DNA of 37,588 bases from Roseovarius sp. UBA6217. GTDB taxonomy: Bacteria; Pseudomonadota; Alphaproteobacteria; Rhodobacterales; Rhodobacteraceae. The translations under genes were made by a program, and so were the position numbers. This document shows, piece after piece, positions 15,830 through 23,158 of the stretch. The notes under the pieces were generated by a model that did not search any database, was not told the origin of the DNA, and saw only the letters and a list, made by a program, of their open reading frames with translations. The stretch is taken from NCBI GenBank assembly GCA_002421985.1, contig DISF01000018.1, positions 1 to 37,588 on the forward strand, in the 5' to 3' direction. Each line of letters starts with the position of its first letter. The stretch's first letter is position 1.

Positions 15830-16597
15830 ATGAAACTGCTCTGCGTCGGCGACTCGCATTCGCGTCTGATCGGCCTTAAGCCCGAGGGCGCGCGCTTCAG
15901 ATATGGTCACCTGTCGCCGACCCGCATTCCCGCTTTCGATGAGGCCCATATTCTCAGCATCAAGGGGGCCACCGCTGCCGGATTTCAACCCAAGGATAAC
16001 ATGTCATCCTCATTTGCGCGCGCGACGCGCGCGATAAGGCGGCTCGATCCCGATGTGATCTGTTTTGGTTTCGGGCAGGTCGATGCAGAGCAAAGCTGTT
16101 ATTACATGGCCCTGCGCGACGGCACCAGTATCGAGGCGGCGCTCGACGCAAAGACAAAGGTGCTGACACGGTATCTGCGTTTCTGCCTGCGGGCGGCCAA
16201 AGGGCGACACCTCGTCATCAAGGGGCTGAATACCTCGACCCTGCACAACACCGCCGATCTGCACAGGATGCTTCTGCGGAAAATTCCCCGCCAACTTGGA
16301 CTTCCGCGCAAGCGGGCCGCCAGATGGCTCATGGCGCACGGGGTCGATATCGAAGCGCATCGCCACCTTAACACCGCCATGGCCGACGCGCTTCGCACGG
16401 CAACCGAAGTCGCCGGACTGCCCTATTTCGATCTGCGCGATCTGACCGCGCTGCCGGACAAGTCGGGGCTCACGCGCCCCGCGCTCTGCGGCAACGCGGG
16501 CGACGTCCACCTTGCGCAAACCCCAGATATTGAAACGGCCTTCGGCAGCGCACTCGCCCGCTCCGTCCGCATGCCCGAACGCCTGCAACCCGCGTGA
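15830..16597 (+). CDS. SGNH-like protein of unknown function
   Basis: A 255-residue protein I do not recognise. The N-terminus MKLLCVGDSHSRLIG contains a GDSH block resembling block I of SGNH/GDSL hydrolases. ICFGFGQVDAEQ could be block III, and GDVHL near the C-terminus resembles the Asp-x-x-His pair. The middle (residues about 105-185) is rich in Arg and Lys. No signal peptide or membrane segment is seen. It stands alone between divergent and convergent neighbours, 200 bases after the fRMsr start and 23 bases before the thiolase stop. Similar proteins occur in polysaccharide-modification contexts, but nothing here confirms that. Hydrolase activity is only a suggestion. Confidence 0.72.
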   Translation: MKLLCVGDSHSRLIGLKPEGARFRYGHLSPTRIPAFDEAHILSIKGATAAGFQPKDNMSSSFARATRAIRRLDPDVICFGFGQVDAEQSCYYMALRDGTSIEAALDAKTKVLTRYLRFCLRAAKGRHLVIKGLNTSTLHNTADLHRMLLRKIPRQLGLPRKRAARWLMAHGVDIEAHRHLNTAMADALRTATEVAGLPYFDLRDLTALPDKSGLTRPALCGNAGDVHLAQTPDIETAFGSALARSVRMPERLQPA

Positions 16598-16620
16598 CGC
16601 CGGGGCGGAGCGCGGCCCGC

Positions 16621-17793
16621 TCAGGCCCGCTCGATGGCAATCGCCGTGCCCTCGCCGCCGCCGATGCAAATGGCGGCGACGCCGCGCTTCAGCCCGCGTT
16701 TCTCCAGCGCATTCAAGAGCGTCACCATGATCCGCGCGCCCGAGGCCCCGATCGGATGGCCCAAGGCGCAGGCCCCGCCATTGACGTTCATCCGATCGCG
16801 CGGCAGCCCCATCTCGTGCATGAAGGCCATGGGCACCACGGCAAAGGCCTCGTTCACCTCCCAGAGGTCCACATCCTCGATCCCCCAGCCCAGCCGTTTC
16901 AAGAGCTTCTGCGCAGCGGGCACCGGCGCGGTGGTGAACCATCCCGGTGCCTGCGCGTGGCTCGCATGGCCAAGGATGCGCGCGCGGATATTGAGGCCGC
17001 GCGCCTCCGCCGCCTCGCGCGAGGCGATGACCAGCGCCGCCGCCCCGTCGCTGATCGAGCTTGAATTGGCCGCCGTCACCGTGCCGCCCTCGCGGAAGGC
17101 GGGCTTGAGTTGGGGGATTTTCTCGGGCCGCGCCTTGGCGGGCTGTTCGTCGCGCGAAATCACCACCTCGCCCTTGCGCGTGCGGATCGTCACCGGGGCG
17201 ATCTCGCCCTCGAACGCGCCCGTTTTCTCGGCATCGAGCGCGCCTTGCAGCGAACCCAGCGCATAGTCATCCTGCGCCTCGCGCGTGAACTGGAATTTCT
17301 CGGCGCAATCCTCGGCGAAGGTGCCCATAAGGCGGCCCTTGTCATAGGCATCCTCCAGCCCGTCGAGGAACATGTGGTCGAGCACCTGAGCGTGCCCGAT
17401 CCGCGCGCCGCCGCGCATCTTGGGCAAGAGATACGGCGCGTTCGACATCGATTCCATGCCGCCCGCGATCATCGCCTCCGCATGGCCAAGCGCGATCTGG
17501 TCAAAGGCCATCATCGCCGCCTTCATCCCCGATCCGCACATCTTGTTGAGCGTGGTGGCGGGCACCTCTTCGCCCAATCCGCCAAGGAAACCCGCCTGCC
17601 GCGCCGGGGCTTGCCCCTGCCCCGCAGGCAGCACGCAGCCCATCAAGACCTCGTCCACCGTCGCCGCCCGCGCATCGTTGAGCGCCGCGCGGATCGCCGC
17701 GCCGCCCAGTGTCGCCGCCGCCACCCCGTCGAAATCCCCCTGAAAGCCGCCCATCGGCGTGCGGGCCGCGCCCGCGATCACAACGTCGCGCAT
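16621..17793 (-). CDS. Acetyl-CoA C-acetyltransferase (thiolase II family)
   Basis: A 390-residue thiolase. Catalytic residues are seen: the nucleophile Cys86 in NKMCGSGMKA, His346 in GHPIGASGAR and Cys376 in CIGGGEGTA, with VNEAFA before the histidine. It joins or cleaves acetyl units on CoA. The short-chain biosynthetic type (PhaA/AtoB-like) is likely from AGGMESMSNAPYLLP, but no PHB or acetoacetate genes are adjacent. Start choice: GGAGG (17801-17805) is one base from an ATG at 17799 but seven bases from the ATG at 17793, so MRDVVIAGAA is preferred. It is divergent from the STAS gene with 95 bases between. A second, partial thiolase lies at the right end of the window. Confidence 0.94.
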   Translation of the reverse strand: MRDVVIAGAARTPMGGFQGDFDGVAAATLGGAAIRAALNDARAATVDEVLMGCVLPAGQGQAPARQAGFLGGLGEEVPATTLNKMCGSGMKAAMMAFDQIALGHAEAMIAGGMESMSNAPYLLPKMRGGARIGHAQVLDHMFLDGLEDAYDKGRLMGTFAEDCAEKFQFTREAQDDYALGSLQGALDAEKTGAFEGEIAPVTIRTRKGEVVISRDEQPAKARPEKIPQLKPAFREGGTVTAANSSSISDGAAALVIASREAAEARGLNIRARILGHASHAQAPGWFTTAPVPAAQKLLKRLGWGIEDVDLWEVNEAFAVVPMAFMHEMGLPRDRMNVNGGACALGHPIGASGARIMVTLLNALEKRGLKRGVAAICIGGGEGTAIAIERA

Positions 17794-17888
17794 TGTCATT
17801 CCTCCTTGAAATTCTCCGCCTGCTTACCGGATGGAAAGGAATCGGGTCCAGACTTGGCTGTATTACCACGTAACACGCCGGAGGCACG

Positions 17889-18212
17889 ATGGAACTTCTC
17901 GAAACCTGTCACGACACGGTCAAGATCGTCACCGTTCCCGAATCGCGGATCGACGCGGCCGCCGCCATCCGCTTCAAGGATGCGATGCGCGCGGCCACGG
18001 CAGAGGGGCCCGATCACGTCGTGCTTGACCTCTCGAACGTGGCATTCGTCGATTCCAGCGGGCTCGGGGCCATCGTCGCAGCGATGAAGCAGATGGGCGA
18101 GGGGCGCAGGCTCGATCTCGCCGGTCTCACGCCCGACGTGGCCAAGGTGTTTCGCCTCACGCGGATGGACAGCGTGTTTGTCATCCATGACCGCGCAGAT
18201 GCCACGGGCTGA
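17889..18212 (+). CDS. STAS-domain anti-sigma factor antagonist
   Basis: A 107-residue single STAS domain. The segment VVLDLSNVAFVDSSGLGAIV holds the regulatory phosphorylation motif DSSGLG; Ser57 corresponds to the serine phosphorylated in SpoIIAA/RsbV. In such systems the unphosphorylated STAS protein binds an anti-sigma kinase and frees a target. Its partner is almost certainly the ATP-binding protein encoded 39 bases downstream. GGAGG lies four bases before the ATG. No sigma factor or PP2C phosphatase gene is visible in the window, so the target and the phosphatase must be elsewhere. Confidence 0.92.
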   Translation: MELLETCHDTVKIVTVPESRIDAAAAIRFKDAMRAATAEGPDHVVLDLSNVAFVDSSGLGAIVAAMKQMGEGRRLDLAGLTPDVAKVFRLTRMDSVFVIHDRADATG

Positions 18213-18251
18213 GCGGCGCGCGCCCCGCAGGCATCGGGACCGGATCGGCAC

Positions 18252-18698
18252 ATGAGCACTGAATTTCATCTTCGGGCAGAGGCTGGCGAGATGTCGGTGC
18301 GTGGCCTTCTGTCGGCGCTGCGCGCCCGGCTGCGCGCGCATGGCCTGCCCGAGTCGGCCTGCGGCACGGTTGAAATCGTCCTCGCCGAGGCGCTCAACAA
18401 TATCGCGGAACATGCCTATGCGGGCACGGACAGGGGCGAGATCGGGCTTCACGCGCGGCTTGGGCCTGCGGAACTGGTCTGCACGCTGAGCGACCGTGGA
18501 GCGGCGTTTCCCGCGCAGGTCCTGCCCGAGGGCCGCCTGCCCGAGATCGGACCGGGGCAGGACACGCTCCCCGAAGGCGGCTTTGGCTGGTTTCTCATCC
18601 GCAGCCTGACGCGCGACATCCATTACGCACGCGAGGCAGGGGGCAACCGGCTCACGCTCCGGTTCGATGTGCCGGATATCGACGAAACGGCCACCTGA
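18252..18698 (+). CDS. RsbW-type serine kinase / anti-sigma ATP-binding protein
   Basis: A 148-residue GHKL ATPase. The N-box reads EIVLAEALNNIAEHAY (Glu46, Asn50). The G1 region is LSDRGAAF and the G2 region is EGGFGWFLIRSL, followed by the final strand GNRLTLRFDV. This is the HATPase_c_2 form used by anti-sigma kinases RsbW/SpoIIAB, which phosphorylate a STAS partner and hold a sigma factor or other target. It follows the STAS gene on the same strand, and a terminator-like hairpin lies about 120 bases downstream, so the two form a unit. Its target is not known; in alphaproteobacteria such pairs may also control non-sigma processes. Confidence 0.9.
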   Translation: MSTEFHLRAEAGEMSVRGLLSALRARLRAHGLPESACGTVEIVLAEALNNIAEHAYAGTDRGEIGLHARLGPAELVCTLSDRGAAFPAQVLPEGRLPEIGPGQDTLPEGGFGWFLIRSLTRDIHYAREAGGNRLTLRFDVPDIDETAT

Positions 18699-18816
18699 GC
18701 CGCCCGCGACCGCGCCCTTGAAACCGTTGCGTGCAGGTGCCCCGATATGACCCCATTCCAACCCAACTGCTGCCGCAAGGAGATGTGAAACTGGTCTTGT
18801 AGCTGCATATGGCTTC

Positions 18817-18872
18817 CCCCGGCGTCGCGTGATTTTGCCCCCACCCATTGCGCGGCGCCGGGGTTCTTCTCT
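18817..18872 (+). terminator. Probable intrinsic terminator after the STAS/anti-sigma pair
   Basis: CCCCGGCGTCGCG (18817-18829) pairs with CGCGGCGCCGGGG (18851-18863), 13 positions with one G-U wobble, around a 21-base loop. A pyrimidine tail TTCTTCTCTC follows. It lies between the anti-sigma gene and the gamma-glutamyltransferase gene. Confidence 0.6.
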
Positions 18873-18948
18873 CGCTCGGACACGGCATTGGCATTCCCCG
18901 CAACCCGGCCTAGGCTGCGCGCGATTGCAAGACATCAGAGAGACAGAC

Positions 18949-20529
18949 ATGCGCGATTTCCACCTTCCGGGGCGCTCGGGCTCTTATGCCGCCAATGGCA
19001 TGTGCGCCACCTCGCACCCGCTTGCCGCACGCACCGCCATTGACATGCTCGAACGCGGCGGCAACGCGATGGATGCGGCCATCGCGGGCGCGGTGCTTCT
19101 GGGCATATGCGAACCGCAGATGACCGGCATCGGCGGCGATTGTTTCGCGCTTTTCACCACGCCGGGTGATCCGACGATTCGCGCGCTCAACGGCTCGGGC
19201 CGCGCCCCCGCCGCCGCCTCTGCCGAGGCGCTGCGCGCTGCGGGGCACGCGACCGTGCCGCTGCACTCGGCCCATGCCGTCACCATTCCCTGCGCCATCG
19301 ACGCCTTTTGCCGCCTGTCGGCCGATCACGGGCGGCTCGGTCTCGATGCGGTGCTCGCGCCCGCCATCCGCTATGCCGAGGAGGGCGTGCCGGTCGCGCC
19401 GCGCGTTGCCTTTGACTGGCCAATCGCTGGCAAGGCGCTTCAGGGCCATGGCATCACCCATTTCAGCCGCGCGGGCGCGCCGCTGAAAACAGGCGATATC
19501 TTCCGCGCCCCCGGTCAGGCCGAGGTGCTGCGGCGCATCGCCAAACACGGGCGCGCGGCATTTTACGAGGGCGAGGTGGCGGAGGACATGCTCGCCGCGC
19601 TGCGCGTGTTGGGCGGCACCCACGAGGCCGCCGATTTCGCCGCCGCCGAGAGCGATTACACCGACCCGGTGAGCGGCGATTACAAGACCGCCACGCTGGT
19701 CGAGCATCCGCCCAACGGCCAGGGCGCGACGGCGATTTTGCTGCTCAACATCCTGTCGCATTTCGACATCAAGGCAATGGCACCGGGCAGCGCCGCGCGC
19801 ATCCATATCGAGGCCGAGGCGACCAAGCTCGCCTATGACGCGCGAAACCGCTTCATCGCCGATCCCGACCACACATCGCGGCTCGATCACATGCTGAGCA
19901 TGGAGACGGCGGCGCGGCTTGCCGCGCTGATCGACCCGCGCCGCGCCATGCCCGCCGCCGCACCGCTCGCCGAGGCGGTGCATCGCGACACGGTCTATAT
20001 CACGGTGGTTGATCGCGACCGCATGGCGGTATCGTTCATCTACTCGATCTTCCACGGCTTCGGCTCGGGCATCGCGTCGGAGAAATTCGGCATCCTACTG
20101 CAAAATCGCGGCGCGGGCTTCACGCTCGCGGCGGGCCATCCCAACGAGCTGGCCCCCGGCAAGCGCCCGATGCACACGATCATCCCCGGAATGCTGGCCG
20201 AAGGGGGGCGCGTGACCCTGCCCTTTGGTGTGATGGGCGGGGCGTATCAGCCCGCAGGCCACGCGCGGCTTGTTTCCAACATCGTCGATTTCGGCATGGA
20301 TGTGCAGGCGGCCATCGACGCGCCGCGCGCCTTTGCCGATCCGGCGGGGGGGCTCAAGCTCGAACGCGGCCATGCGCCGGACGTGGCGCAGGCGCTCGCC
20401 GATATGGGCCACGAGGTGATCATCCCGGAGGTGCCTTTGGGCGGTGCCCAGGCGATCCGCATCCATGACAGCGGCGTGCTTGAGGGCGGCAGCGATGCGC
20501 GCAAGGATGGCTGCGCATTGGGGTATTGA
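18949..20529 (+). CDS. Gamma-glutamyltransferase family protein (Ntn hydrolase)
   Basis: A 526-residue protein starting MRDFHLPGRSGSYAANGMCA. The large-subunit motifs are ATSHPLAARTAIDMLERGGN and the GIGGDCFAL region. The autocleavage site lies before Thr348 in RDTVYITVVDRD, which aligns with TTHYSVVDKD of E. coli GGT, so the nucleophilic threonine is kept. The rest of the small subunit (FGILLQNRGAGFTL, PGKRPMHTIIPGM, FGVMGGAYQPAGHARL) also matches. There is no signal peptide, unlike periplasmic E. coli GGT. A cytosolic GGT-like acylase acting on glutathione conjugates or other gamma-glutamyl or acyl amides is therefore as likely as classical GGT. The start was chosen at the family-like N-terminus. 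Confidence 0.9.
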   Translation: MRDFHLPGRSGSYAANGMCATSHPLAARTAIDMLERGGNAMDAAIAGAVLLGICEPQMTGIGGDCFALFTTPGDPTIRALNGSGRAPAAASAEALRAAGHATVPLHSAHAVTIPCAIDAFCRLSADHGRLGLDAVLAPAIRYAEEGVPVAPRVAFDWPIAGKALQGHGITHFSRAGAPLKTGDIFRAPGQAEVLRRIAKHGRAAFYEGEVAEDMLAALRVLGGTHEAADFAAAESDYTDPVSGDYKTATLVEHPPNGQGATAILLLNILSHFDIKAMAPGSAARIHIEAEATKLAYDARNRFIADPDHTSRLDHMLSMETAARLAALIDPRRAMPAAAPLAEAVHRDTVYITVVDRDRMAVSFIYSIFHGFGSGIASEKFGILLQNRGAGFTLAAGHPNELAPGKRPMHTIIPGMLAEGGRVTLPFGVMGGAYQPAGHARLVSNIVDFGMDVQAAIDAPRAFADPAGGLKLERGHAPDVAQALADMGHEVIIPEVPLGGAQAIRIHDSGVLEGGSDARKDGCALGY

Positions 20530-20535
20530 TTCGGG

Positions 20536-20554
20536 GGCGGGGGACAACCCCGCC
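20536..20554. terminator. Hairpin between convergent ggt-like gene and hspQ
   Basis: GGCGGGG (20536-20542) and CCCCGCC (20548-20554) form a perfect 7-base stem with a 5-base loop, between the two stop codons. There is no clear U-run on either strand. It may still serve as a shared terminator or an RNA end stabiliser. Confidence 0.45.
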
Positions 20555-20560
20555 ACACCC

Positions 20561-20887
20561 TCAATTCAACTGGAAATGCAGCGGGTAATGCCCGTCCTCG
20601 AACGGCCCGAACAGATCGGGGATGTCGGGATGGTCCACCGGCTCGCCGGAATAGTCGGCAACGAGGTTCTGCTCGCTGACATAGGCCACGTAATAGCTTT
20701 GCTCGTTCTCGGCCAGAAGGTGATAGAACGGCTGTTCGCGCGACGGACGGCTATCCTCGGGGATGGCCGCATACCATTCCTCGGTGTTGGAAAACTGCGG
20801 GTCAACGTCGAATATCACCCCCCGAAAGGGGTGTTTCTTGTGCCTGACCACCTGGCCGAGTGCGTATTTTGCGTGAGTCTTTATCAT
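20561..20887 (-). CDS. hspQ: Heat shock protein HspQ
   Basis: A 108-residue protein with the HspQ/YccV signature: AKYALGQVVRHKKHPFRGVI, FDVDPQFSN, EEWYAAIPEDSRPSREQPFY, then HLLAENEQSYYVAYVSEQNL. HspQ binds hemimethylated DNA in E. coli and acts as a specificity factor for Lon-type proteolysis. The ATG at 20887 gives MIKTHAKYAL with AAGGA a few bases upstream. Directly upstream on the minus strand is a plausible housekeeping promoter; I did not find a clear heat-shock sigma-32 promoter here. The gene is divergent from the transglycosylase lipoprotein gene. Confidence 0.93.
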   Translation of the reverse strand: MIKTHAKYALGQVVRHKKHPFRGVIFDVDPQFSNTEEWYAAIPEDSRPSREQPFYHLLAENEQSYYVAYVSEQNLVADYSGEPVDHPDIPDLFGPFEDGHYPLHFQLN

Positions 20888-20907
20888 CGTCCTTGCCCTA
20901 ACACAGA

Positions 20908-20937
20908 TATTTACCGCTGCAAGCGGGCTTTGTCCAA
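20908..20937 (-). promoter_or_regulatory. Possible housekeeping promoter of hspQ
   Basis: On the minus strand TTGGAC (20932-20937) is followed after 18 bases by TAAATA (20908-20913). Transcription would begin near 20900, giving a very short leader before the start codon at 20887. Confidence 0.42.
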
Positions 20938-21088
20938 TCATGTGCCGAAACGTGCTGGAAACAGTCTGTGAACGGGCGTGAGACGGGCATGGGCCAAGGG
21001 CCGCGTTTCATCGGGATGGGGGGATTCCCCCCGCAGCGCAAATCGGCTACACTCGGACAAAAAAGAACACAGCGAAAGCGAGAGGCAG

Positions 21089-21688
21089 ATGAGCAGGATT
21101 TTCGGCGCGCTTCTGGCGCTACTTCTGGTGGCGTCCTGTGGCGGCGGTGGCTACGGCACGCCCCCCCGCGATCTCGACAATGCCTGTGCCATCCTCAACG
21201 AGCGGCCCGAATATGCCCGCGCCTTTCAGGTTTCCGAGCGGCGCTGGGGCATTCCCGCCCATGTCCAGATGGCGACCATCTATCAGGAAAGCAAGTTCGT
21301 CAGCGATGCGCGCACGCCCTATCGCTGGACCCTCGGGGTGATCCCGACCGGGCGGATCAGTTCCGCCTACGGCTATAGCCAGGCGCTTGACGGCACATGG
21401 GAAGAATACATGGCGGAAGCCGGTCGCTGGGGCGCGCGGCGCACGGATATTCGCGATTCGGCGGATTTCATCGGCTGGTATATGGCCAAATCCACCGAGC
21501 GGCTGGGGATTTCGCCGCATGACGCGCGCAACCAGTATCTTGCCTATCACGAGGGGCGCACCGGTTTTGCCCGCGGCAACCACAATTCCAAGCCGTGGCT
21601 GATGCGCGTCGCCGCCGATGTAGAGGCGCGCGCCCAGCGCTATCGCGCGCAGCTTGGAACCTGCCGCGCCGGGCGCGGCCTGGTATAA
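21089..21688 (+). CDS. Lipoprotein with transglycosylase SLT-like domain
   Basis: A 199-residue exported lipoprotein. The signal sequence MSRIFGALLALLLVASC ends with lipobox Cys17. The mature part starts with a Gly-rich linker, then ACAILNERPEYARAFQVSER, IPAHVQMATIYQESKF (putative catalytic Glu in QESKF), AYGYSQALDGTWEEYMAEAG and YLAYHEGRTGFARG. The pattern YQES and GYSQ resembles the E-S...GxxQ core of soluble lytic transglycosylases, which cleave peptidoglycan. It is anchored to the outer or inner membrane facing the periplasm. The ATG has an AGAGG upstream. A strong hairpin follows the stop codon directly. Confidence 0.9.
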   Translation: MSRIFGALLALLLVASCGGGGYGTPPRDLDNACAILNERPEYARAFQVSERRWGIPAHVQMATIYQESKFVSDARTPYRWTLGVIPTGRISSAYGYSQALDGTWEEYMAEAGRWGARRTDIRDSADFIGWYMAKSTERLGISPHDARNQYLAYHEGRTGFARGNHNSKPWLMRVAADVEARAQRYRAQLGTCRAGRGLV

Positions 21689-21693
21689 AGCCC

Positions 21694-21713
21694 GGCACCT
21701 TTGACAAGGTGCC
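21694..21713 (+). terminator. Hairpin directly after the transglycosylase lipoprotein gene
   Basis: GGCACCTT (21694-21701) pairs perfectly with AAGGTGCC (21706-21713) around a TGAC loop, starting six bases after the stop codon. The tail GTTGCTGTTGC is only moderately T-rich, so termination efficiency is uncertain. Confidence 0.55.
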
Positions 21714-21819
21714 CGTTGCTGTTGCAGGGGACGCTCATTTCCGTAAAGCGACAGTCGCCGCCCAATCGGGATACTTGTCTCTTATGACAGCCATGCTTTC
21801 ATACGCCCCGCCCAAGGCG

Positions 21820-22797
21820 CTATCCGCTGCCGATCAGCACCCCGGCGGCAAAGACCAGCGCGCCGCCCAGAACCACCTGAAACGCCGCGCGAAAGAACGG
21901 GGTTTCCATGTAACGGTTCTGAATCCACGCGATCGCCCACAGCTCGATGAACACCACCACAAAGGCGATGATCGTCGCGGTCCAGAAATTGGGGATGAGA
22001 TAGGGCAGGGCATGGCCCAGGCCCCCCACCGTTGTCATCACGCCTGCGGCAATGCCGCGCTTGAGCGGGCTGCCGCGGCCCGAAAGCTCGCCATCGTCGC
22101 TTGCAGCCTCGGTAAAGCCCATCGAGATGCCCGCGCCGACACTCGCGGCGAGACCGACGAGAAAGGTGGTCCATGTATCCTGCGTGGCAAAGGCGGTGGC
22201 AAAGATCGGCGCGAGGGTGGAGACAGAGCCATCCATCAGCCCCGCCAGCCCCGGCTGCACCCATGTCAGCACGAATTGGCGCTTGGCGGTGCGGCTCTCT
22301 GCTGCAAGCGCGTCATCGTCGAGATGCTCTTGCTTGAGCGCGCCTGCACGGGCCTGATGCCCCGCCTCGGCCGCCGCCAGATCCCCCAGAAGCTTGCGCG
22401 TGGCGGCATCGCTGCTGCGTTGCGCGGCCTTGAGGTAAAACGACTCGGCGTCGCGCTCCATCGCCTCGGCCTCGTCGCGGATGCGCTCGATCCCGAGATT
22501 TTCCACCAGCCAGACCGGGCGGCGCGCGTAAAACCCGGCCACGTGCTCTCGCCGGATAAGCGGGATCACCTCGCCGAAGCGGGCGCGGTACAGGTCGATC
22601 AGGCGCTGCCGGTGGCCGTCTTCCTCGGCGGCCATGCCGTCGAAGATGGCGGCGGTGTCGGGGTAATCGTCGCGCAGCAATTCGCCGTAGGAGCGGTAGA
22701 TGCGCGCGTCATCCTCCTCGGAAGAGATCGCGAGGGCGAGCACTTGCTGCTCGGTCAGGTCGCTGAAGCGGCGGCGGGAAGAGATGGAGGGGATCAT
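21820..22797 (-). CDS. mbfA: Membrane-bound ferritin/VIT1 iron exporter MbfA
   Basis: A 325-residue fusion. Residues about 15-165 form a ferritin-like (erythrin-vacuolar) di-iron domain with SSEEDDARIYR, AAEEDGHRQRL, MERDAESFYLKAAQ and LAAAEAGHQAR; these carry the Glu and ExxH ligands. Residues about 170-325 form a VIT1/CCC1-like membrane domain with five segments and the PGLAGLMDGSVSTLAPIFAT signature. In Agrobacterium and Bradyrhizobium this protein exports iron, protects against iron and peroxide stress, and is repressed by Irr when iron is low. An Irr-box-like operator sits just upstream of the start. The gene is monocistronic as far as can be seen. Confidence 0.92.
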   Translation of the reverse strand: MIPSISSRRRFSDLTEQQVLALAISSEEDDARIYRSYGELLRDDYPDTAAIFDGMAAEEDGHRQRLIDLYRARFGEVIPLIRREHVAGFYARRPVWLVENLGIERIRDEAEAMERDAESFYLKAAQRSSDAATRKLLGDLAAAEAGHQARAGALKQEHLDDDALAAESRTAKRQFVLTWVQPGLAGLMDGSVSTLAPIFATAFATQDTWTTFLVGLAASVGAGISMGFTEAASDDGELSGRGSPLKRGIAAGVMTTVGGLGHALPYLIPNFWTATIIAFVVVFIELWAIAWIQNRYMETPFFRAAFQVVLGGALVFAAGVLIGSG

Positions 22798-22810
22798 GGG
22801 CAGCTCTTTG

Positions 22811-22826
22811 TTTAGAATGTCTCTAA
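22811..22826. promoter_or_regulatory. Iron control element (Irr box) of mbfA
   Basis: TTTAGAATGTCTCTAA matches the Irr-binding iron control element (TTTAGAAnnnTTCTAA) with one mismatch and contains the inverted halves TTAGA/TCTAA. It lies 13 bases upstream of the mbfA start codon, so bound Irr would block transcription or initiation. Irr regulation of mbfA is known in rhizobia. Confidence 0.75.
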
Positions 22827-23158
22827 TGTATCAAACGCAGGGGACGGTTCAAGCGCGAAGCGGTCAGTTTTCAAGACCAAACCTGACAGGTGAACCGATC
22901 AGTTTGTTTCGAGATGAACGAAACAGTTCAGACAGGATCATTCCCATGAAACTGCGATTGCCGCCCCCGCAACCGTTGACCCACGGCACGCCCAGGATCG
23001 ACAGGTAACAACATCGCGGGCCGCACGTTCGATCAGGTGCTTGACCGGGCGCGGAGCGTGGTCATGCGCCCCGTCGAAATACTGCGTCACCCGGAAATGC
23101 CCCGCCCCTCTTGCCGGGGGTCGTTGAAATCATGGTTGCGCAGGATTTGCAGGCGGCC
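22827..23158. other. Gene-free interval with decayed sequence
   Basis: About 330 bases without a convincing gene. AACCGATCAGTT (22893-22904) resembles a TetR-type operator. A short reading frame (22948-23008) encodes 20 residues of no known family. A fragment with TetR-like residues lies further on, described separately. The interval looks like the remains of a lost regulator/efflux locus. The mbfA promoter must lie at its left edge. Confidence 0.5.
23019..23066 (+). pseudogene. Possible TetR regulator fragment
   Basis: Translation of this stretch gives GRTFDQVLDRARSVVM, which resembles the N-terminus of TetR/AcrR regulators of the form GRKFDQVLEGARxVFM. After this point similarity is lost (RPVEILRHPEMP) and a stop follows near 23158. 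No start codon or HTH recognition helix is present. With the operator-like AACCGATCAGTT 115 bases upstream, a decayed tetR gene is the best guess, but the match is short. Confidence 0.33.
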
